Positions 51,890 through 62,084 of a DNA stretch of 64,000 nucleotides are shown piece after piece (within the stretch, counting starts at the first letter, position 1; each line of letters begins with the position of its first letter). Where the stretch lies: contig NZ_JAFLRJ010000114.1 of assembly GCF_017315755.1 (NCBI RefSeq), positions 1 to 64,000 on the forward strand. The letters are read 5' to 3'. The notes below the pieces were generated by a model, which was not told the origin of the DNA, searched no databases, and saw only the letters and a program-made list of their open reading frames with translations. Origin of the DNA: Streptomyces beijiangensis (lineage in GTDB: Bacteria; Actinomycetota; Actinomycetes; Streptomycetales; Streptomycetaceae). A program made the position numbers and the translations under genes.

Positions 51890-53206
51890 GTGAGCGACAC
51901 GATCAGCGCGTACCGCCGGCCCCGTCTGCTGTCCCCGGTACGGGAGCACCTCCGGGACAATTTCTGGTTTGCCCCCATGGCCGCGATGGTGCTGGTGATG
52001 CTGGCCTGGCTGGCGGCTTCCGCCCTCGACTCGGAGGTGGTGCGGCAGCTTCAGGCCGACGGTGATTTCGACCAGCTCAGCGAGCTGGTGAACGTCACCG
52101 AGGACATCAAGCCGGTCATCTCCACCGTGAGCTCCGCGATGATGACCTTCATCGGTGTGGTGTTCTCGATCTCCCTGGTGGCCGTACAGATGGCCAGCGG
52201 GCAGTTCAGCCCGCGGGTGGTGCGGATCTTCGTGCGGTCGCGGATCACCAAGTCCACCTTCGCGGTGTTCCTGGCGACCTTCGTGCTGTCGCTGGCTGTG
52301 CTGTCGTCGTACGAGAGCGAGACCGATCCGCGGCTGATCGGCACCGTCCCGCTGGTCCAGAGCCTGCTGACGCTGGTCATGGTCGCACTCAGCCTGCTCC
52401 TGTTCGTGGCCTATGTGAATGCCACGCTGCGGCTGATGCGAGTGGGACAGGTGGTGGAGCGGATCGCCGGGGAGGCGTTCCGGACGCTGGAGCGCCAGCC
52501 CGGTGCGTGGGACCCGGAGTGGGAGCTCCCGGCGGAGTCCGGGGTGGTGCGGTACGCCGGGCGCGCCGGGGTGCTGCGGGATGTGAACATCGCGCGGCTC
52601 GTGCTCGTGGCACGCCGTCACAGCTTGGTCGTACGGCTCATTCCCCGCATCGGGGACTTCGTGGTGCCCGGTGCTCCGCTGCTCGCCGTGCACGGCGGGG
52701 ACGTCCCAGGGCGCGCCTCCATGACCGTGCGGTCCTCGGTATCCGTGGCGGCCGAGCGGACCTTCCATCAGGACCTCGGGTTCGGGCTGCGGCAGCTCGC
52801 CGACATCGCGCTGCGGGCCCTGTCCCCCGCGGTGAACGATCCGACCACCGCCGTGCAGTGTCTGGACCGGATCATGCAGCTGCTCGCGGCGGTCGTCTCG
52901 CAGCCGCTGGGCGCCGTGCAGCACCGGGATGCGAAGGGCGTCGTACGGCTGGTGCAGCCCGTGCCCGAGTGGAACGACCTGGTGAATCTGGGGTTGGCCG
53001 AGGTGCGGGGGTGTGCTGTCGGATCGCCGCAGGTCACGCGGCGGCTGATGGCCGTGCTCGACGATCTGGCGGCGCTGGCGCCCGAGGGGCGCGTGGAGGT
53101 GCTGGCGCACCATCGTGAGTTGCTCGTACGGGCCGTGGAGCGGGCTGTTCCCGAGGCCGCGGACCGGGTCTTCGCGCTCTCGCCCGACCATCAGGGCATC
53201 GGCTGA
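51890..53206 (+). CDS. DUF2254 membrane protein
   Basis: A 438-residue protein of the DUF2254 family, of unknown function. Four N-terminal membrane helices are seen ([82 protein letters not shown]). The conserved ASGQFSPR motif follows helix 2. The soluble C-terminal half includes DLGFGLRQLADIALRALSPAVNDPTTAVQ, the family core. GTG 51890 gives the usual start (SDTISAYRRPRL); the ribosome binding site is poor, so the start is uncertain. Confidence 0.82.
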   Translation: MSDTISAYRRPRLLSPVREHLRDNFWFAPMAAMVLVMLAWLAASALDSEVVRQLQADGDFDQLSELVNVTEDIKPVISTVSSAMMTFIGVVFSISLVAVQMASGQFSPRVVRIFVRSRITKSTFAVFLATFVLSLAVLSSYESETDPRLIGTVPLVQSLLTLVMVALSLLLFVAYVNATLRLMRVGQVVERIAGEAFRTLERQPGAWDPEWELPAESGVVRYAGRAGVLRDVNIARLVLVARRHSLVVRLIPRIGDFVVPGAPLLAVHGGDVPGRASMTVRSSVSVAAERTFHQDLGFGLRQLADIALRALSPAVNDPTTAVQCLDRIMQLLAAVVSQPLGAVQHRDAKGVVRLVQPVPEWNDLVNLGLAEVRGCAVGSPQVTRRLMAVLDDLAALAPEGRVEVLAHHRELLVRAVERAVPEAADRVFALSPDHQGIG

Positions 53207-53209
53207 GCC

Positions 53210-53244
53210 GCACGGAGGGCGCCGGTGAGCGACACCCTCCGTGC
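53210..53244. terminator. bidirectional terminator
   Basis: A perfect 10-base stem (GCACGGAGGG and CCCTCCGTGC, 15-base loop) lies between the convergent DUF2254 and aldehyde dehydrogenase genes. Confidence 0.75.
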
Positions 53245-53259
53245 GACAGGCCCGCGTCT

Positions 53260-54801
53260 CTACGGAATGAGCTGGTAGTCCGGGAAGTTCCCGGGCAGCC
53301 GCTCCCCCTCGGGGCCTTCGGTCACGGCGTGGACGAGAAGTTCGCCGCCGACGAAGGCCCCACGCCAGGAGGCGCCGAGCCCGCCGAAGAGCTCGTCGCG
53401 GTCACCGCGTGAGCGGGGCTTCGACTTGCCTATCTTGAAGGCGCGGATCTGCGGGGCGAGGCGTTCGTACGTCGCCGGGTCGTCGGTGGACAGGGTGGCG
53501 ACCAGCGCCCCGTTCGAGGCGTTCATGGCGGCCAGCAGTTCGGCCTCCGTGTCGACCAGGACGATGGTGTCGACCGGGCCGAAGGGTTCCGCGTGGTGCA
53601 GCGGGGAGGAGGGGGGCGGATTGAGGAGGGTCACCGGCTGGAGGTAGGCGCTGGTGTCCTGGCCCTGCAGGAAGCGGCCCTGGTCGGGCGTCGCACGGTG
53701 CAGGGGTACGGCGCCGCGGTCGATCGCCTCGGCCACCTGGTCACCGAGTTCCTTGGCCTTGGCCGCGTTGATGAGCGGGCCGAAGTCCAGTTCGGGCAGG
53801 GCGTCGTCGGGGTGCTCGACCGCCAGGGGGTGGCCTGTGCGCAGCGAGCGTACGGCCGGCAGGTAGGCGCCCAGGAACTGGTCGAAGGCGCTGCGCTGGA
53901 CGACGAAGCGGGGGTAGGCGGTGCAGCGCTGCTTGCCGTAGTCGAAGAGCTTGGGGATCACCGAGGAGAGCGCGTCCCAGTCGGTGTAGTTCCAGATGCC
54001 CCAGGTATTGAGCCCCTCCTGTTCCAGGATGTGGCGCTTGCCCAGGTCGGCCACGGCGGTGGCGATACGGGCGCCGGTGTCGCGGCCCCCGACGAAGGAG
54101 ACGCAGCCGATTTCCGGGGAGCGTACGAGGGCTTCGGAAAGCTCGCCGCCGCTGCCGCTCACCAGGGTGACGGGGATGCCTTCGCGCGCTGCGAGGGCGC
54201 TGGCCAGGGTGAGGCAGGCGACTCCGCCGTCGGTCGGGGCCTTGGCGATGACCGCGTTGCCGGCCAGGGCCTGCACCAGCATCGCGTGGACCAGGACGGA
54301 CATGGGGTAGTTCCAGCTGGCGATGTTGGAGACGGGGCCGGCGAGCGGGGTGCGGCCTTCGAGCATGGTCTCGATGCCGTCGACGTACCAGCGCACTCCG
54401 TCGATGGCGCGGTCCACGTCGGCCTGGGCGAGGCGCCAGGGCTTGCCGATCTCCCAGACGAGGAGGAGGGCGAGGAGTTCACGGTGTTCGGTCAGGGCGT
54501 CGAGGGTGGCCGAGACGCGGGCGCGGCGCTCGGGCAGCGGGATGTGCCGCCAGGCGCGGTGCTGGTCGAGCGAGGCGCGTACCGCCTGCTGGGCGGTGGC
54601 GGAGTCGAGGCGCGGCGGGCCCGCGATCGGGCTGCCGTCGACGGGTGAAGTGGCGGGCAGGGCTCGGCCGTCGGCCTGCCATGCGGAGCCCCAGAGGTTG
54701 AGGACGCGGTCGTCTCGGAAGGCTTCGGGGGCGACGGCGAGACAGCGCTGCCAGGCGTCGGACCAGGAGGTTCCGGGCTTGATGATGAGGGTGGGTGCCA
54801 T
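53260..54801 (-). CDS. aldehyde dehydrogenase-family protein
   Basis: A 513-residue ALDH-superfamily protein with catalytic Cys293 in YGKQRCTAYPRFVV and a probable general base in LEQEGLNTW, where most ALDHs have LELGGKN. The oxyanion Asn lies in NIASWNYPMSVLVHAML, and NAVIAKAPTDGG is a cofactor-binding loop with the adenine-ribose lysine. These departures place it outside the common betaine/succinate-semialdehyde groups. It follows the sucCD-like genes by 123 bases on the same strand, so a link to oxalate, glyoxylate or formate metabolism is possible but unproven. GGAGA precedes ATG 54801. Confidence 0.82.
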   Translation of the reverse strand: MAPTLIIKPGTSWSDAWQRCLAVAPEAFRDDRVLNLWGSAWQADGRALPATSPVDGSPIAGPPRLDSATAQQAVRASLDQHRAWRHIPLPERRARVSATLDALTEHRELLALLLVWEIGKPWRLAQADVDRAIDGVRWYVDGIETMLEGRTPLAGPVSNIASWNYPMSVLVHAMLVQALAGNAVIAKAPTDGGVACLTLASALAAREGIPVTLVSGSGGELSEALVRSPEIGCVSFVGGRDTGARIATAVADLGKRHILEQEGLNTWGIWNYTDWDALSSVIPKLFDYGKQRCTAYPRFVVQRSAFDQFLGAYLPAVRSLRTGHPLAVEHPDDALPELDFGPLINAAKAKELGDQVAEAIDRGAVPLHRATPDQGRFLQGQDTSAYLQPVTLLNPPPSSPLHHAEPFGPVDTIVLVDTEAELLAAMNASNGALVATLSTDDPATYERLAPQIRAFKIGKSKPRSRGDRDELFGGLGASWRGAFVGGELLVHAVTEGPEGERLPGNFPDYQLIP

Positions 54802-54924
54802 CGGTACAGTTCTCCGCTCGTGGAGTGGGCGGGGCAGTGTGGGTGGCTCTCACGGCCGTCCTCGCACAGGGCGGCCGTACGGTGAACGTAGTGAGGGGTT
54901 GAGGGTCGCGCTATGTAACTGCCG

Positions 54925-55827
54925 TTAATTGTGGGTGACTTCACGTGCTGCCGCGAGGAGTGCGAGGACCAGCGCGGCGGTTTCGGAGGGGGTCGAGCCC
55001 ACGGACACACCCGCTGATTCGAGCGCCTCCTTCTTGGCCAGGGCCGTACCCGAGGAACCGGAGACGATCGCCCCCGCGTGCCCCATGGTCTTGCCTTCGG
55101 GGGCGGTGAAGCCCGCGATGTAGCCGACGACCGGCTTGGTGACGTGCGCGGCGATGTACGCGGCCGCACGCTCCTCGGCGTCGCCGCCGATCTCGCCGAT
55201 CAGGACGATCAGCTCGGTGTCGGGATCGTCCTGGAAGGCGGCCAGGCAGTCGATGTGGGTGGTGCCGACGACGGGGTCGCCGCCGATGCCGACCGCCGAG
55301 GAGAAGCCGGTCTCGCGGAGTTCGTACATGAGCTGGTAGGTGAGGGTGCCCGATTTGGAGACCAGGCCGATCCGGCCCGGCTTGGTGGCGATGTCGGCGG
55401 GGATGATGCCGGCGTTGGACTGCCCGGGGCTGATGAGTCCGGGGCAGTTGGGGCCGATGACGCGGGTTCCCTTCTGCTTCGCGTACGCCTGGAAAACCAC
55501 GGCGTCGTGGACGGGAATGCCCTCGGTGATGACGACCGCGAGGCCGATCCCCGCGTCGGCCGCCTCCATGACGGCGGCCTTGGCGAAGGGCGGCGGGACG
55601 AAGATGACGGTCACGTCCGCGCCGGTGGCGGCCATGCCCTCGGCGACGGAGCCGAAGACGGGGACGGCGCGGTCGTCGAAGTCGACGACCTGGCCGGCCT
55701 TGCGAGGATTGACGCCGCCGACGATCTCGGTGCCCGCGGCGAGCATCCGGCGGGTGTGCTTCATGCCTTCGCCGCCGGTCATGCCCTGGACGAGGACCTT
55801 GGACTCCTTCGTGAGGAAGATGGCCAT
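54925..55827 (-). CDS. sucD: succinate-CoA ligase alpha subunit-like (SucD)
   Basis: A 300-residue protein with the CoA-binding Rossmann domain ([29 protein letters not shown]) and ligase domain, with phospho-His250 in [27 protein letters not shown]. It forms the active site with the beta subunit encoded two bases upstream. Streptomyces usually has a housekeeping sucCD elsewhere. This pair, beside formyl-CoA transferase and an OFA transporter module, may serve another short acid such as oxalate, malate or formate (inference). The start at 55827 lies just after the sucC stop. Confidence 0.9.
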   Translation of the reverse strand: MAIFLTKESKVLVQGMTGGEGMKHTRRMLAAGTEIVGGVNPRKAGQVVDFDDRAVPVFGSVAEGMAATGADVTVIFVPPPFAKAAVMEAADAGIGLAVVITEGIPVHDAVVFQAYAKQKGTRVIGPNCPGLISPGQSNAGIIPADIATKPGRIGLVSKSGTLTYQLMYELRETGFSSAVGIGGDPVVGTTHIDCLAAFQDDPDTELIVLIGEIGGDAEERAAAYIAAHVTKPVVGYIAGFTAPEGKTMGHAGAIVSGSSGTALAKKEALESAGVSVGSTPSETAALVLALLAAAREVTHN

Positions 55828-55829
55828 CT

Positions 55830-57011
55830 CTATCGCACTCCCTGGGTCGCGGCGGGGGTTTGGGGGCTTGCCCCCATGAGACAGAACGCGGCCGCCCGGC
55901 GGGCCGCGCCGTCCATGGTGGTGGCCTGCTGTACGAGGGGATGGGCGCGGGCGTTCAGGATCGCGCGGCCCTGGGCGGCGTTGTTGCCGTCGAGCCGTAC
56001 GACCAGCGGCTTGGTCAGGTGAACCGATTCCAGGGCCTGGACGATGCCGTCGGCGACCGCGTCGCAGGCGGTGATGCCGCCGAAGACGTTGACGAGGACG
56101 GACCGCACATCGGGGTCGGAGAGGATGACGGAGAGGCCGTCGGCCATGACCTGGGCGGAGGCCCCTCCCCCGATGTCGAGGAAGTTGGCGGGCTCCGCAC
56201 CGCACCCCGCGACCACGTCGAGGGTGGACATCACCAGGCCCGCGCCATTGCCGATGACACCGACGCGGCCGGCCAGTTTGACGTAGTTGAGGCCCTTGGC
56301 CGCCGCGTCCGCCTCCAGCGGGTCGCCGTGCGGATCTGCGTTGTCGGCGTGGCTTGTGCCCCAACGGGCCTGCCGGAAGCTCGCGTTGTCGTCAAGGGTG
56401 ACCTTGCCGTCGAGGGCGAGGATCCGTCCTCCGGTGGTACGGACGAGCGGGTTCACCTCGACGAGCAGGGCGTCCTCACGGATGAGGACCTGCCAGAGCT
56501 GCTGCAGTACGGTCGCGGCCTCCGCGGGGAGCCCGGCCGCTGCCGCGATTGCGGCAGCCTTCTCGGCGGTGATGCCGACGGCCGGGTCGACGGGGATGCG
56601 GACGACGGCCTCGGGGCGGGTCGCGGCCACTTCTTCGATGTCCATGCCGCCCTCCGCGGAGGCGATGGCGAGGAAGGTGCCGGCCGCGCGGTCCAGTACG
56701 TAACCCACGTAGAACTCGGCGTCGATGTCGACCGGTTGGGCCAGCATGACCTTGCGGACGGTGTGGCCTTTGATGTCCATGCCGAGGATCTGACGGGCGG
56801 TGAGTTCCGCCGACGCGGCGTCGGCCGCGAACTTGACGCCGCCCGCCTTGCCCCGGCCACCGGTCTTTACCTGGGCTTTGACGACGACGCTGCCACCGAG
56901 CGCTTCGGCCGCCGCCCGCGCCTCACGCGGCGTGGCAACAACTGCCGCGTCCGGCACCGGAATGCCGTGGTCCTTGAAGAGTTCCCTTGCCTGGTGCTCG
57001 TACAGATCCAT
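55830..57011 (-). CDS. sucC: succinate-CoA ligase beta subunit-like (SucC)
   Basis: A 393-residue ATP-grasp protein. Opening [20 protein letters not shown], nucleotide loop [18 protein letters not shown], acidic metal site EVNPLVRT and the CoA-ligase domain with [17 protein letters not shown] and [17 protein letters not shown]. It makes the nucleotide-binding half of the heterotetramer with the following SucD-like protein; the genes are two bases apart. AGGAG precedes ATG 57011. The upstream region shared with the divergent formyl-CoA transferase has a perfect inverted repeat. The last 20 residues are an unusual tail ([12 protein letters not shown]). Confidence 0.9.
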   Translation of the reverse strand: MDLYEHQARELFKDHGIPVPDAAVVATPREARAAAEALGGSVVVKAQVKTGGRGKAGGVKFAADAASAELTARQILGMDIKGHTVRKVMLAQPVDIDAEFYVGYVLDRAAGTFLAIASAEGGMDIEEVAATRPEAVVRIPVDPAVGITAEKAAAIAAAAGLPAEAATVLQQLWQVLIREDALLVEVNPLVRTTGGRILALDGKVTLDDNASFRQARWGTSHADNADPHGDPLEADAAAKGLNYVKLAGRVGVIGNGAGLVMSTLDVVAGCGAEPANFLDIGGGASAQVMADGLSVILSDPDVRSVLVNVFGGITACDAVADGIVQALESVHLTKPLVVRLDGNNAAQGRAILNARAHPLVQQATTMDGAARRAAAFCLMGASPQTPAATQGVR

Positions 57012-57086
57012 GCCGGCTCCTGACTCGGTCGGAAAAGTGCCGCACGCCCCTGGACACCACCCCTCAAGATGAGGGATAACAAGGTT

Positions 57087-57110
57087 CATACAGTATTCGT
57101 CGACTGTATG
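57087..57110. promoter_or_regulatory. palindromic operator between sucC-like and frc copy 2
   Basis: CATACAG at 57087-57093 and CTGTATG at 57104-57110 form a perfect inverted repeat with a 10-base centre, in an AT-rich patch between the divergent genes. Size fits a GntR- or other dimeric regulator that is not encoded nearby. Confidence 0.55.
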
Positions 57111-57178
57111 CAATGTATCGAACGGAGCTCCAACACCCCTTCCCCAGACCCATGTACACGTAGTGAGGGGCCCTTGAC

Positions 57179-58408
57179 ATGACCCAAGCTCTTGAAGGCG
57201 TGCGTGTCCTCGACATGACGCACGTACAGTCCGGGCCCTCGGCCACCCAGCTCCTCGCCTGGCTCGGCGCGGACGTGGTGAAGCTGGAGGCACCCTCCGG
57301 AGACATCACACGCAAGCAGCTCCGCGACCTCCCGGACGTCGACTCGCTCTACTTCACGATGCTCAACTGCAACAAGCGGAGCATCACCCTCAACACCAAG
57401 TCGGAGCGCGGGAAAGAGATCCTGACGGAGCTCATCCGCCGCTCCGATGTGATGGTGGAGAACTTCGGACCCGGTGCCGTCGACCGGATGGGCTTCACCT
57501 GGGAGAAGATCCGGGAGATCAACCCGAGGATCATCTACGCCTCCATCAAGGGCTTCGGGGACGGTCCGTACACCAACTTCAAGGCGTACGAGGTCGTCGC
57601 GCAGGCCATGGGCGGCTCGATGACATCGACCGGCTTCGCGGACGGCCCGCCGATGGCGACCGGCGCGCAGATCGGGGACTCGGGTACGGGAATCCACGCG
57701 GTGGCCGGCATCCTCGCCGCTCTCTTCCAGCGCGAGAACACCGGGCGCGGGCAGCGCGTCAACGTGGCCATGCAGCACGCCGTGCTCAACCTCTGCCGGG
57801 TGAAGCTGCGCGATCAGCAGCGGCTGGCGCACGGCCCCCTGGCGGAGTACCCCAACGAGGACTTCGGCGACGAGGTGCCGCGTTCGGGCAACGCGAGCGG
57901 CGGCGGGCAGCCGGGCTGGGCGGTCAGGTGCGCGCCCGGCGGACCCAACGACTACGTCTACGTCATCGTCCAGCCCGTCGGCTGGCAGCCCATCAGCGAA
58001 CTGATCGGGCGGCCCGAGCTGGCCAAGGACCCCGACTGGGCGACGCCGGAGGCCCGGCTGCCCAAACTGCCCAAGATGTTCCAGCTCATCGAGGAGTGGT
58101 CGTCGACCCTCCCCAAGTGGGAGGTCCTGGAGAAGCTCAACGCCCACAACGTCCCCTGCGGACCGATCCTCTCCACCAAGGAGATCATCGAGGACGCCTC
58201 ACTGGCCGCCCAGGAGATCGTCGTCGAGGTCCAGCACCCCGAGCGTGGCACCTTCACCACCGTCGGCTCCCCGCTGAAGCTCTCCGACTCCCCCGTCGAG
58301 GTCCTCACCTCGCCGCTGCTCGGTGAGCACAACGCGGAGGTGTACGTCGGCGAACTCGGCCTGGGCGACGAGGAACTGCGCCTGCTGAAGACGGACGGAG
58401 TCATCTGA
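57179..58408 (+). CDS. frc: formyl-CoA:oxalate CoA-transferase (copy 2)
   Basis: A 409-residue class III CoA-transferase alike along its length to the copy at 34192 ([37 protein letters not shown]-type glycine loop). Catalytic Asp167 lies in GDSGTGIH. Without an oxc gene next to it, it may work with the first module or transfer CoA between formate, oxalate and succinate. GAGGGG stands nine bases before ATG 57179. Its stop overlaps the start of the acyl-CoA synthetase gene by one base (TGATG), so the two are coupled. Confidence 0.92.
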   Translation: MTQALEGVRVLDMTHVQSGPSATQLLAWLGADVVKLEAPSGDITRKQLRDLPDVDSLYFTMLNCNKRSITLNTKSERGKEILTELIRRSDVMVENFGPGAVDRMGFTWEKIREINPRIIYASIKGFGDGPYTNFKAYEVVAQAMGGSMTSTGFADGPPMATGAQIGDSGTGIHAVAGILAALFQRENTGRGQRVNVAMQHAVLNLCRVKLRDQQRLAHGPLAEYPNEDFGDEVPRSGNASGGGQPGWAVRCAPGGPNDYVYVIVQPVGWQPISELIGRPELAKDPDWATPEARLPKLPKMFQLIEEWSSTLPKWEVLEKLNAHNVPCGPILSTKEIIEDASLAAQEIVVEVQHPERGTFTTVGSPLKLSDSPVEVLTSPLLGEHNAEVYVGELGLGDEELRLLKTDGVI

Positions 58409-60567
58409 TGCCTCTGCCCGCAACAGCACGGCCCGACAGAGCGGCGGTACGTGCCGTGCTCGACGCCGCTCTCACCGAAGGCCGCAGCGCCCTCACCGCG
58501 CCCGAGGCCAAACGGATCGCGGACGCGTACGACATCCCGGTCCCGGCCGAGGCGCTCGCCGAGTGCGCGGACGAGGCGGTGGCCCTTGCCGACCGGATCG
58601 GCTTCCCGGTCGCGCTGAAGATCGTCTCCCCCGAGATCGTGCACAAGACGGACGCGGGCGGAGTGCGGATCGGTGTGACCTCGCACGCCGAGGTACGGGC
58701 CGCCTTCACCACGATCGTCGCCAACGCCCGTCGCCACGACCCGGCTGCCGCCATCCTCGGCGTCCAGGTCCAGCAGATGGTGCCGGCCGGGACCGAGGTC
58801 ATCGTCGGCACGGTCACCGACCCGACCTTCGGCAAGATCGTCGCCTTCGGGCTCGGCGGGGTGCTGGTGGAGGTGCTGAAGGACATCACCTTCCGGCTCG
58901 CCCCCGCATCCGAGGACGACGCGCTGTCGATGCTGGACTCGATCCGGGCCGCGGAGGTGCTTCGCGGTGTCCGGGGCGGGGCGGCCGTCGACCGCACGAC
59001 GCTCTCCCATCTGATCGTCGGGGTCTCGCAGCTCGCCGCCGACTTCCCCGAGATCGCGGAGATCGATCTCAACCCGGTCTTCGCGTCGGCGGACGGGGTG
59101 ATGGCCGCCGACGTACGGATCCTGCTCGGCGGGGAGCCGGCCGCGCCCCGGCGCTCGTACAGCCGCGAAGAGATCCTCACCTCGATGCGCCGGCTGATGC
59201 AGCCGCGCTCGGTCGCCGTCATCGGCGCCTCCAACGAGGAGGGGAAGATCGGCAATTCGGTCATGAAGAACCTGGTCGCCGGGGGATTTCCGGGAGATAT
59301 CCACCCGGTGAACCGCAAGGCCGACGACATACTCGGCCGTAAGGCTTACAAGAGCGTCATGGATGTTCCTGGTGAGCCTGATGTGGCGGTCTTCGCGATC
59401 CCCGCGCAGTTCGTCGCGGCCGCTCTCGAAGAGGTCGGCCGCAAGGGGATACCGAACGCCGTCCTCATCCCGTCCGGCTTCGCCGAGACCGGTGAACACG
59501 CGCTGCAGGACGAGCTCGTGACCATCGCCGAGCGGTACGGAGTGCGGCTGCTCGGCCCGAACATCTACGGCTACTACTCGACGTGGCACGACCTCTGCGC
59601 CACGTTCTGCACGCCGTACGACGTCAGGGGCGGTGTCGCCCTGACCTCGCAGTCCGGCGGCATCGGGATGGCCATCCTCGGCTTCGCCCGGTCCACCAAG
59701 ACCGGGGTGTCGGCCATCGTCGGCCTCGGCAACAAGTCGGACCTGGACGAGGACGACCTGCTGACCTGGTTCGGCGAGGACCCCAACACCCAGTGCATCG
59801 CGATGCATCTGGAGGACCTCAAGGACGGGCGCGCCTTCGTCGAGGCGGCGAGGGCGACCGTGCCGAAGAAGCCGGTCGTGGTCCTCAAGGCGGGCCGCAC
59901 CAGCGCCGGCGCGAAGGCGGCGGGCTCGCACACCGGCGCGCTGGCCGGTGACGACGCCGTGTACGAGGACATCCTCAAACAGGCCGGGGTGATCCGGGCG
60001 CCGGGTCTCAACGAGATGCTGGAGTACGCGCGGGCACTGCCCGTGCTGCCCACCCCCAAGGGCGACAACGTCGTGATCATCACGGGGGCCGGCGGCTCCG
60101 GGGTGCTGCTCTCGGACGCGATCGTCGACAACGGGCTCTCGCTGATGGAGATCCCGGACGACCTGGACGCCGCCTTCAAGGCGTTCATCCCGCCCTTCGG
60201 GGCCGCGGGCAACCCGATCGACATCACGGGCGGCGAGCCCCCGTCGACGTACGAGGCGACGATCCGCCTGGGTCTTGAGGACCCGCGCATCCACTCCCTG
60301 GTCCTCGGTTACTGGCACACGATCGTCACTCCCCCGATGGTCTTCGCGGAGCTGACGGCGCGTGTGGTGGCGGAGTTCCGGGCGCGCGGCATCGAGAAGC
60401 CGGTGGTGGCGTCCCTGGCGGGCGACATCGAGGTCGAAGAAGCCTGCCAGTACCTCTTCGAACGAGGGGTCGTGGCCTATCCGTACACGACCGAGAAGCC
60501 GGTGGCCGCACTGGGCGCCAAGTACAGGTGGGCCCGCGCCGCAGGTCTGTTGGGAGGCGGCACATGA
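58408..60567 (+). CDS. ADP-forming acyl-CoA synthetase (acetate-CoA ligase family)
   Basis: A 719-residue fused enzyme of the NDP-forming acyl-CoA synthetase superfamily with domains in the order ATP-grasp (residues about 20-235: VALKIVSPEIVHKTDAGGVR, EIDLNPVF), CoA-binding (about 265-400: MQPRSVAVIGASNEEGKIGNSVMKNL) and ligase domains with the phospho-His segment AGSHTGALAGDDAVYEDIL. It activates a short carboxylic acid to its CoA ester with ATP. Coupled translation with formyl-CoA transferase points to formate or oxalate, but acetate or another acid cannot be excluded. ATG 58408 overlaps the previous stop. Confidence 0.88.
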   Translation: MPLPATARPDRAAVRAVLDAALTEGRSALTAPEAKRIADAYDIPVPAEALAECADEAVALADRIGFPVALKIVSPEIVHKTDAGGVRIGVTSHAEVRAAFTTIVANARRHDPAAAILGVQVQQMVPAGTEVIVGTVTDPTFGKIVAFGLGGVLVEVLKDITFRLAPASEDDALSMLDSIRAAEVLRGVRGGAAVDRTTLSHLIVGVSQLAADFPEIAEIDLNPVFASADGVMAADVRILLGGEPAAPRRSYSREEILTSMRRLMQPRSVAVIGASNEEGKIGNSVMKNLVAGGFPGDIHPVNRKADDILGRKAYKSVMDVPGEPDVAVFAIPAQFVAAALEEVGRKGIPNAVLIPSGFAETGEHALQDELVTIAERYGVRLLGPNIYGYYSTWHDLCATFCTPYDVRGGVALTSQSGGIGMAILGFARSTKTGVSAIVGLGNKSDLDEDDLLTWFGEDPNTQCIAMHLEDLKDGRAFVEAARATVPKKPVVVLKAGRTSAGAKAAGSHTGALAGDDAVYEDILKQAGVIRAPGLNEMLEYARALPVLPTPKGDNVVIITGAGGSGVLLSDAIVDNGLSLMEIPDDLDAAFKAFIPPFGAAGNPIDITGGEPPSTYEATIRLGLEDPRIHSLVLGYWHTIVTPPMVFAELTARVVAEFRARGIEKPVVASLAGDIEVEEACQYLFERGVVAYPYTTEKPVAALGAKYRWARAAGLLGGGT

Positions 60568-60575
60568 GCTGAGGG

Positions 60576-60603
60576 GTGGCCGGTCCCCACCGGGACCGGC
60601 CAC
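60576..60603 (+). terminator. terminator after acyl-CoA synthetase gene
   Basis: A perfect 12-base stem (GTGGCCGGTCCC and complement, 4-base loop) begins nine bases after the stop codon. It separates the frc-synthetase pair from the transporters, which probably have their own promoter. Confidence 0.8.
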
Positions 60604-60685
60604 TCCCGCTTCACGCGCACATGCGAAAGGCATTGGACAGGGGGCGCTGGCCAGCTCTTTCGACACATAGGAGTGCGAAACCGAC

Positions 60686-62083
60686 ATGACCACCACATCG
60701 ATCACCACACCCGTTCCGTTCCGCGAAGTGAAGGACGTGAACGGCCGGGTGTACCGGCTCGGCGAGACCGACCGGCACATCATGGGACGACCACGCTGGA
60801 CCATGGTGCTCTTCCCATGGATGGGAATGCTGGGCATCAGTTCCTCGGAGTACGCCTTCACGTCCGCCGAGGAGACGCTCCACGACGCGCATCTGTGGAA
60901 CAGCGGACACATCTTCTGGCTGATGGGCGTCTGGATCTTCTTCCAGGCCGCTGTGGCCTTCCCGGCGGGGCAGTTGCGCGAGAGCGGGCGGCTGCCCGCC
61001 AGGAGCGCGATGATGCTGGGCGCGCTCGGGACCGTACTGGGCTATGTGTCACTGGCGTACGCGCCACATGTGGCCGTCGCCTACCTCGGCTTCGGGATGT
61101 TCAGCGGCATAGGCGCCGGCCTGGTCTACGCGACCTGCGTGAACATGGTCGGCAAGTGGTACCCGGAGCGCAAGGGCGGCAAGACCGGCATGGTCAACGG
61201 CGGTTTCGCCTATGGCTCGGTGCCCTTCGTCTTCCTCTTCACCTCGTACATGGACCTCTCGAACTACGAGACCGTGCTGGTCATGGTCGGCGTGACCTGC
61301 TGTGCCGTCGTCGCGGTCGCCGGCTGGTTCTTCAAGGACCCGCCGAAGAACTGGTGGCCCGCGCACGTCGACCCGCTGAAGGTCTCCGACGACCCCCGGA
61401 TCGTCCGGGCGCTGGCGAAGAACCCGCCGGCGATCAAGCAGTACACCCCGCGGGAAGCGGCCAGGACACCCCTGCTGTGGATGATGTGGTTCTGCCTGCT
61501 CTGCACGGCCGGCATCAACATCTTCGGCATCGCCATGCAGGTGCCGTTCGGCAAGGAAATGGGATTCGCCGGCGGGATCGTGGCGACCGCGATGTCGCTC
61601 AAGGCAATCGTGAACGGCACGGGCCGCGGTGTCATCGGCTGGATCTCCGACAAGTACGGCCGGCGCAACACTCTGATCATCGTCTGCATCGTGCTGGGAG
61701 CGGCGCAGTTCGGGGTCTTCTTCTCCGGGGACATGGGCTCGATGCCCTTCTTCCTGTTCTGCTCGATGGTCTCCGGCTTCGGCGGCGGCGCCATCTTCCC
61801 CCTGTTCGCGGCCATGACCGCGGACTACTTCGGCGAGAACAACAACGCATCCAACTACGGCTTGGTCTACAGCTCCAAGCTGATCTCCGGCCTCGTCGGC
61901 TCCGGCATGGGTGCCGTGGCCGTCGGCGCCTGGGGCTACGGCGGCGCCTTCGCGTTCGCCGGTTGCCTCGGACTCGGATCAGCTGTGCTCGCACTCTTCC
62001 TCAAGGCTCCAGGACGCCCGCAGCCGCAGGTCAAGCGGCGCCTCCAGCCGAACCCGCAACCGCTTGGCGAGGAGATGGCCTGA
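60686..62083 (+). CDS. OFA-family MFS transporter, oxalate/formate antiporter-like (copy 1)
   Basis: A 465-residue MFS protein with twelve predicted helices, resembling the OFA (oxalate:formate antiporter) family. Segments: SSEYAFTSAEETLHDAHLW after helix 1, VNMVGKWYPERKGGKTG between helices 4 and 5, GRGVIGWISDKYGRRNTL (MFS motif) in the second half, and PLFAAMTADYFGENNNASNYG. The 25-residue N-terminal cytosolic start carries FREVKDVNGRVYRLGETDRHIMGRPRWTM. Expected to exchange oxalate and formate. AGGAG lies 12 bases before ATG 60686. A second copy starts one base after its stop. Confidence 0.9.
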   Translation: MTTTSITTPVPFREVKDVNGRVYRLGETDRHIMGRPRWTMVLFPWMGMLGISSSEYAFTSAEETLHDAHLWNSGHIFWLMGVWIFFQAAVAFPAGQLRESGRLPARSAMMLGALGTVLGYVSLAYAPHVAVAYLGFGMFSGIGAGLVYATCVNMVGKWYPERKGGKTGMVNGGFAYGSVPFVFLFTSYMDLSNYETVLVMVGVTCCAVVAVAGWFFKDPPKNWWPAHVDPLKVSDDPRIVRALAKNPPAIKQYTPREAARTPLLWMMWFCLLCTAGINIFGIAMQVPFGKEMGFAGGIVATAMSLKAIVNGTGRGVIGWISDKYGRRNTLIIVCIVLGAAQFGVFFSGDMGSMPFFLFCSMVSGFGGGAIFPLFAAMTADYFGENNNASNYGLVYSSKLISGLVGSGMGAVAVGAWGYGGAFAFAGCLGLGSAVLALFLKAPGRPQPQVKRRLQPNPQPLGEEMA

Positions 62084-62084
62084 G

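Noticed and set aside
57958-60912. 984-residue minus-strand frame across the acyl-CoA synthetase gene
   Set aside because: Shadow of the plus-strand synthetase and Frc genes; no motif, no ribosome binding site.
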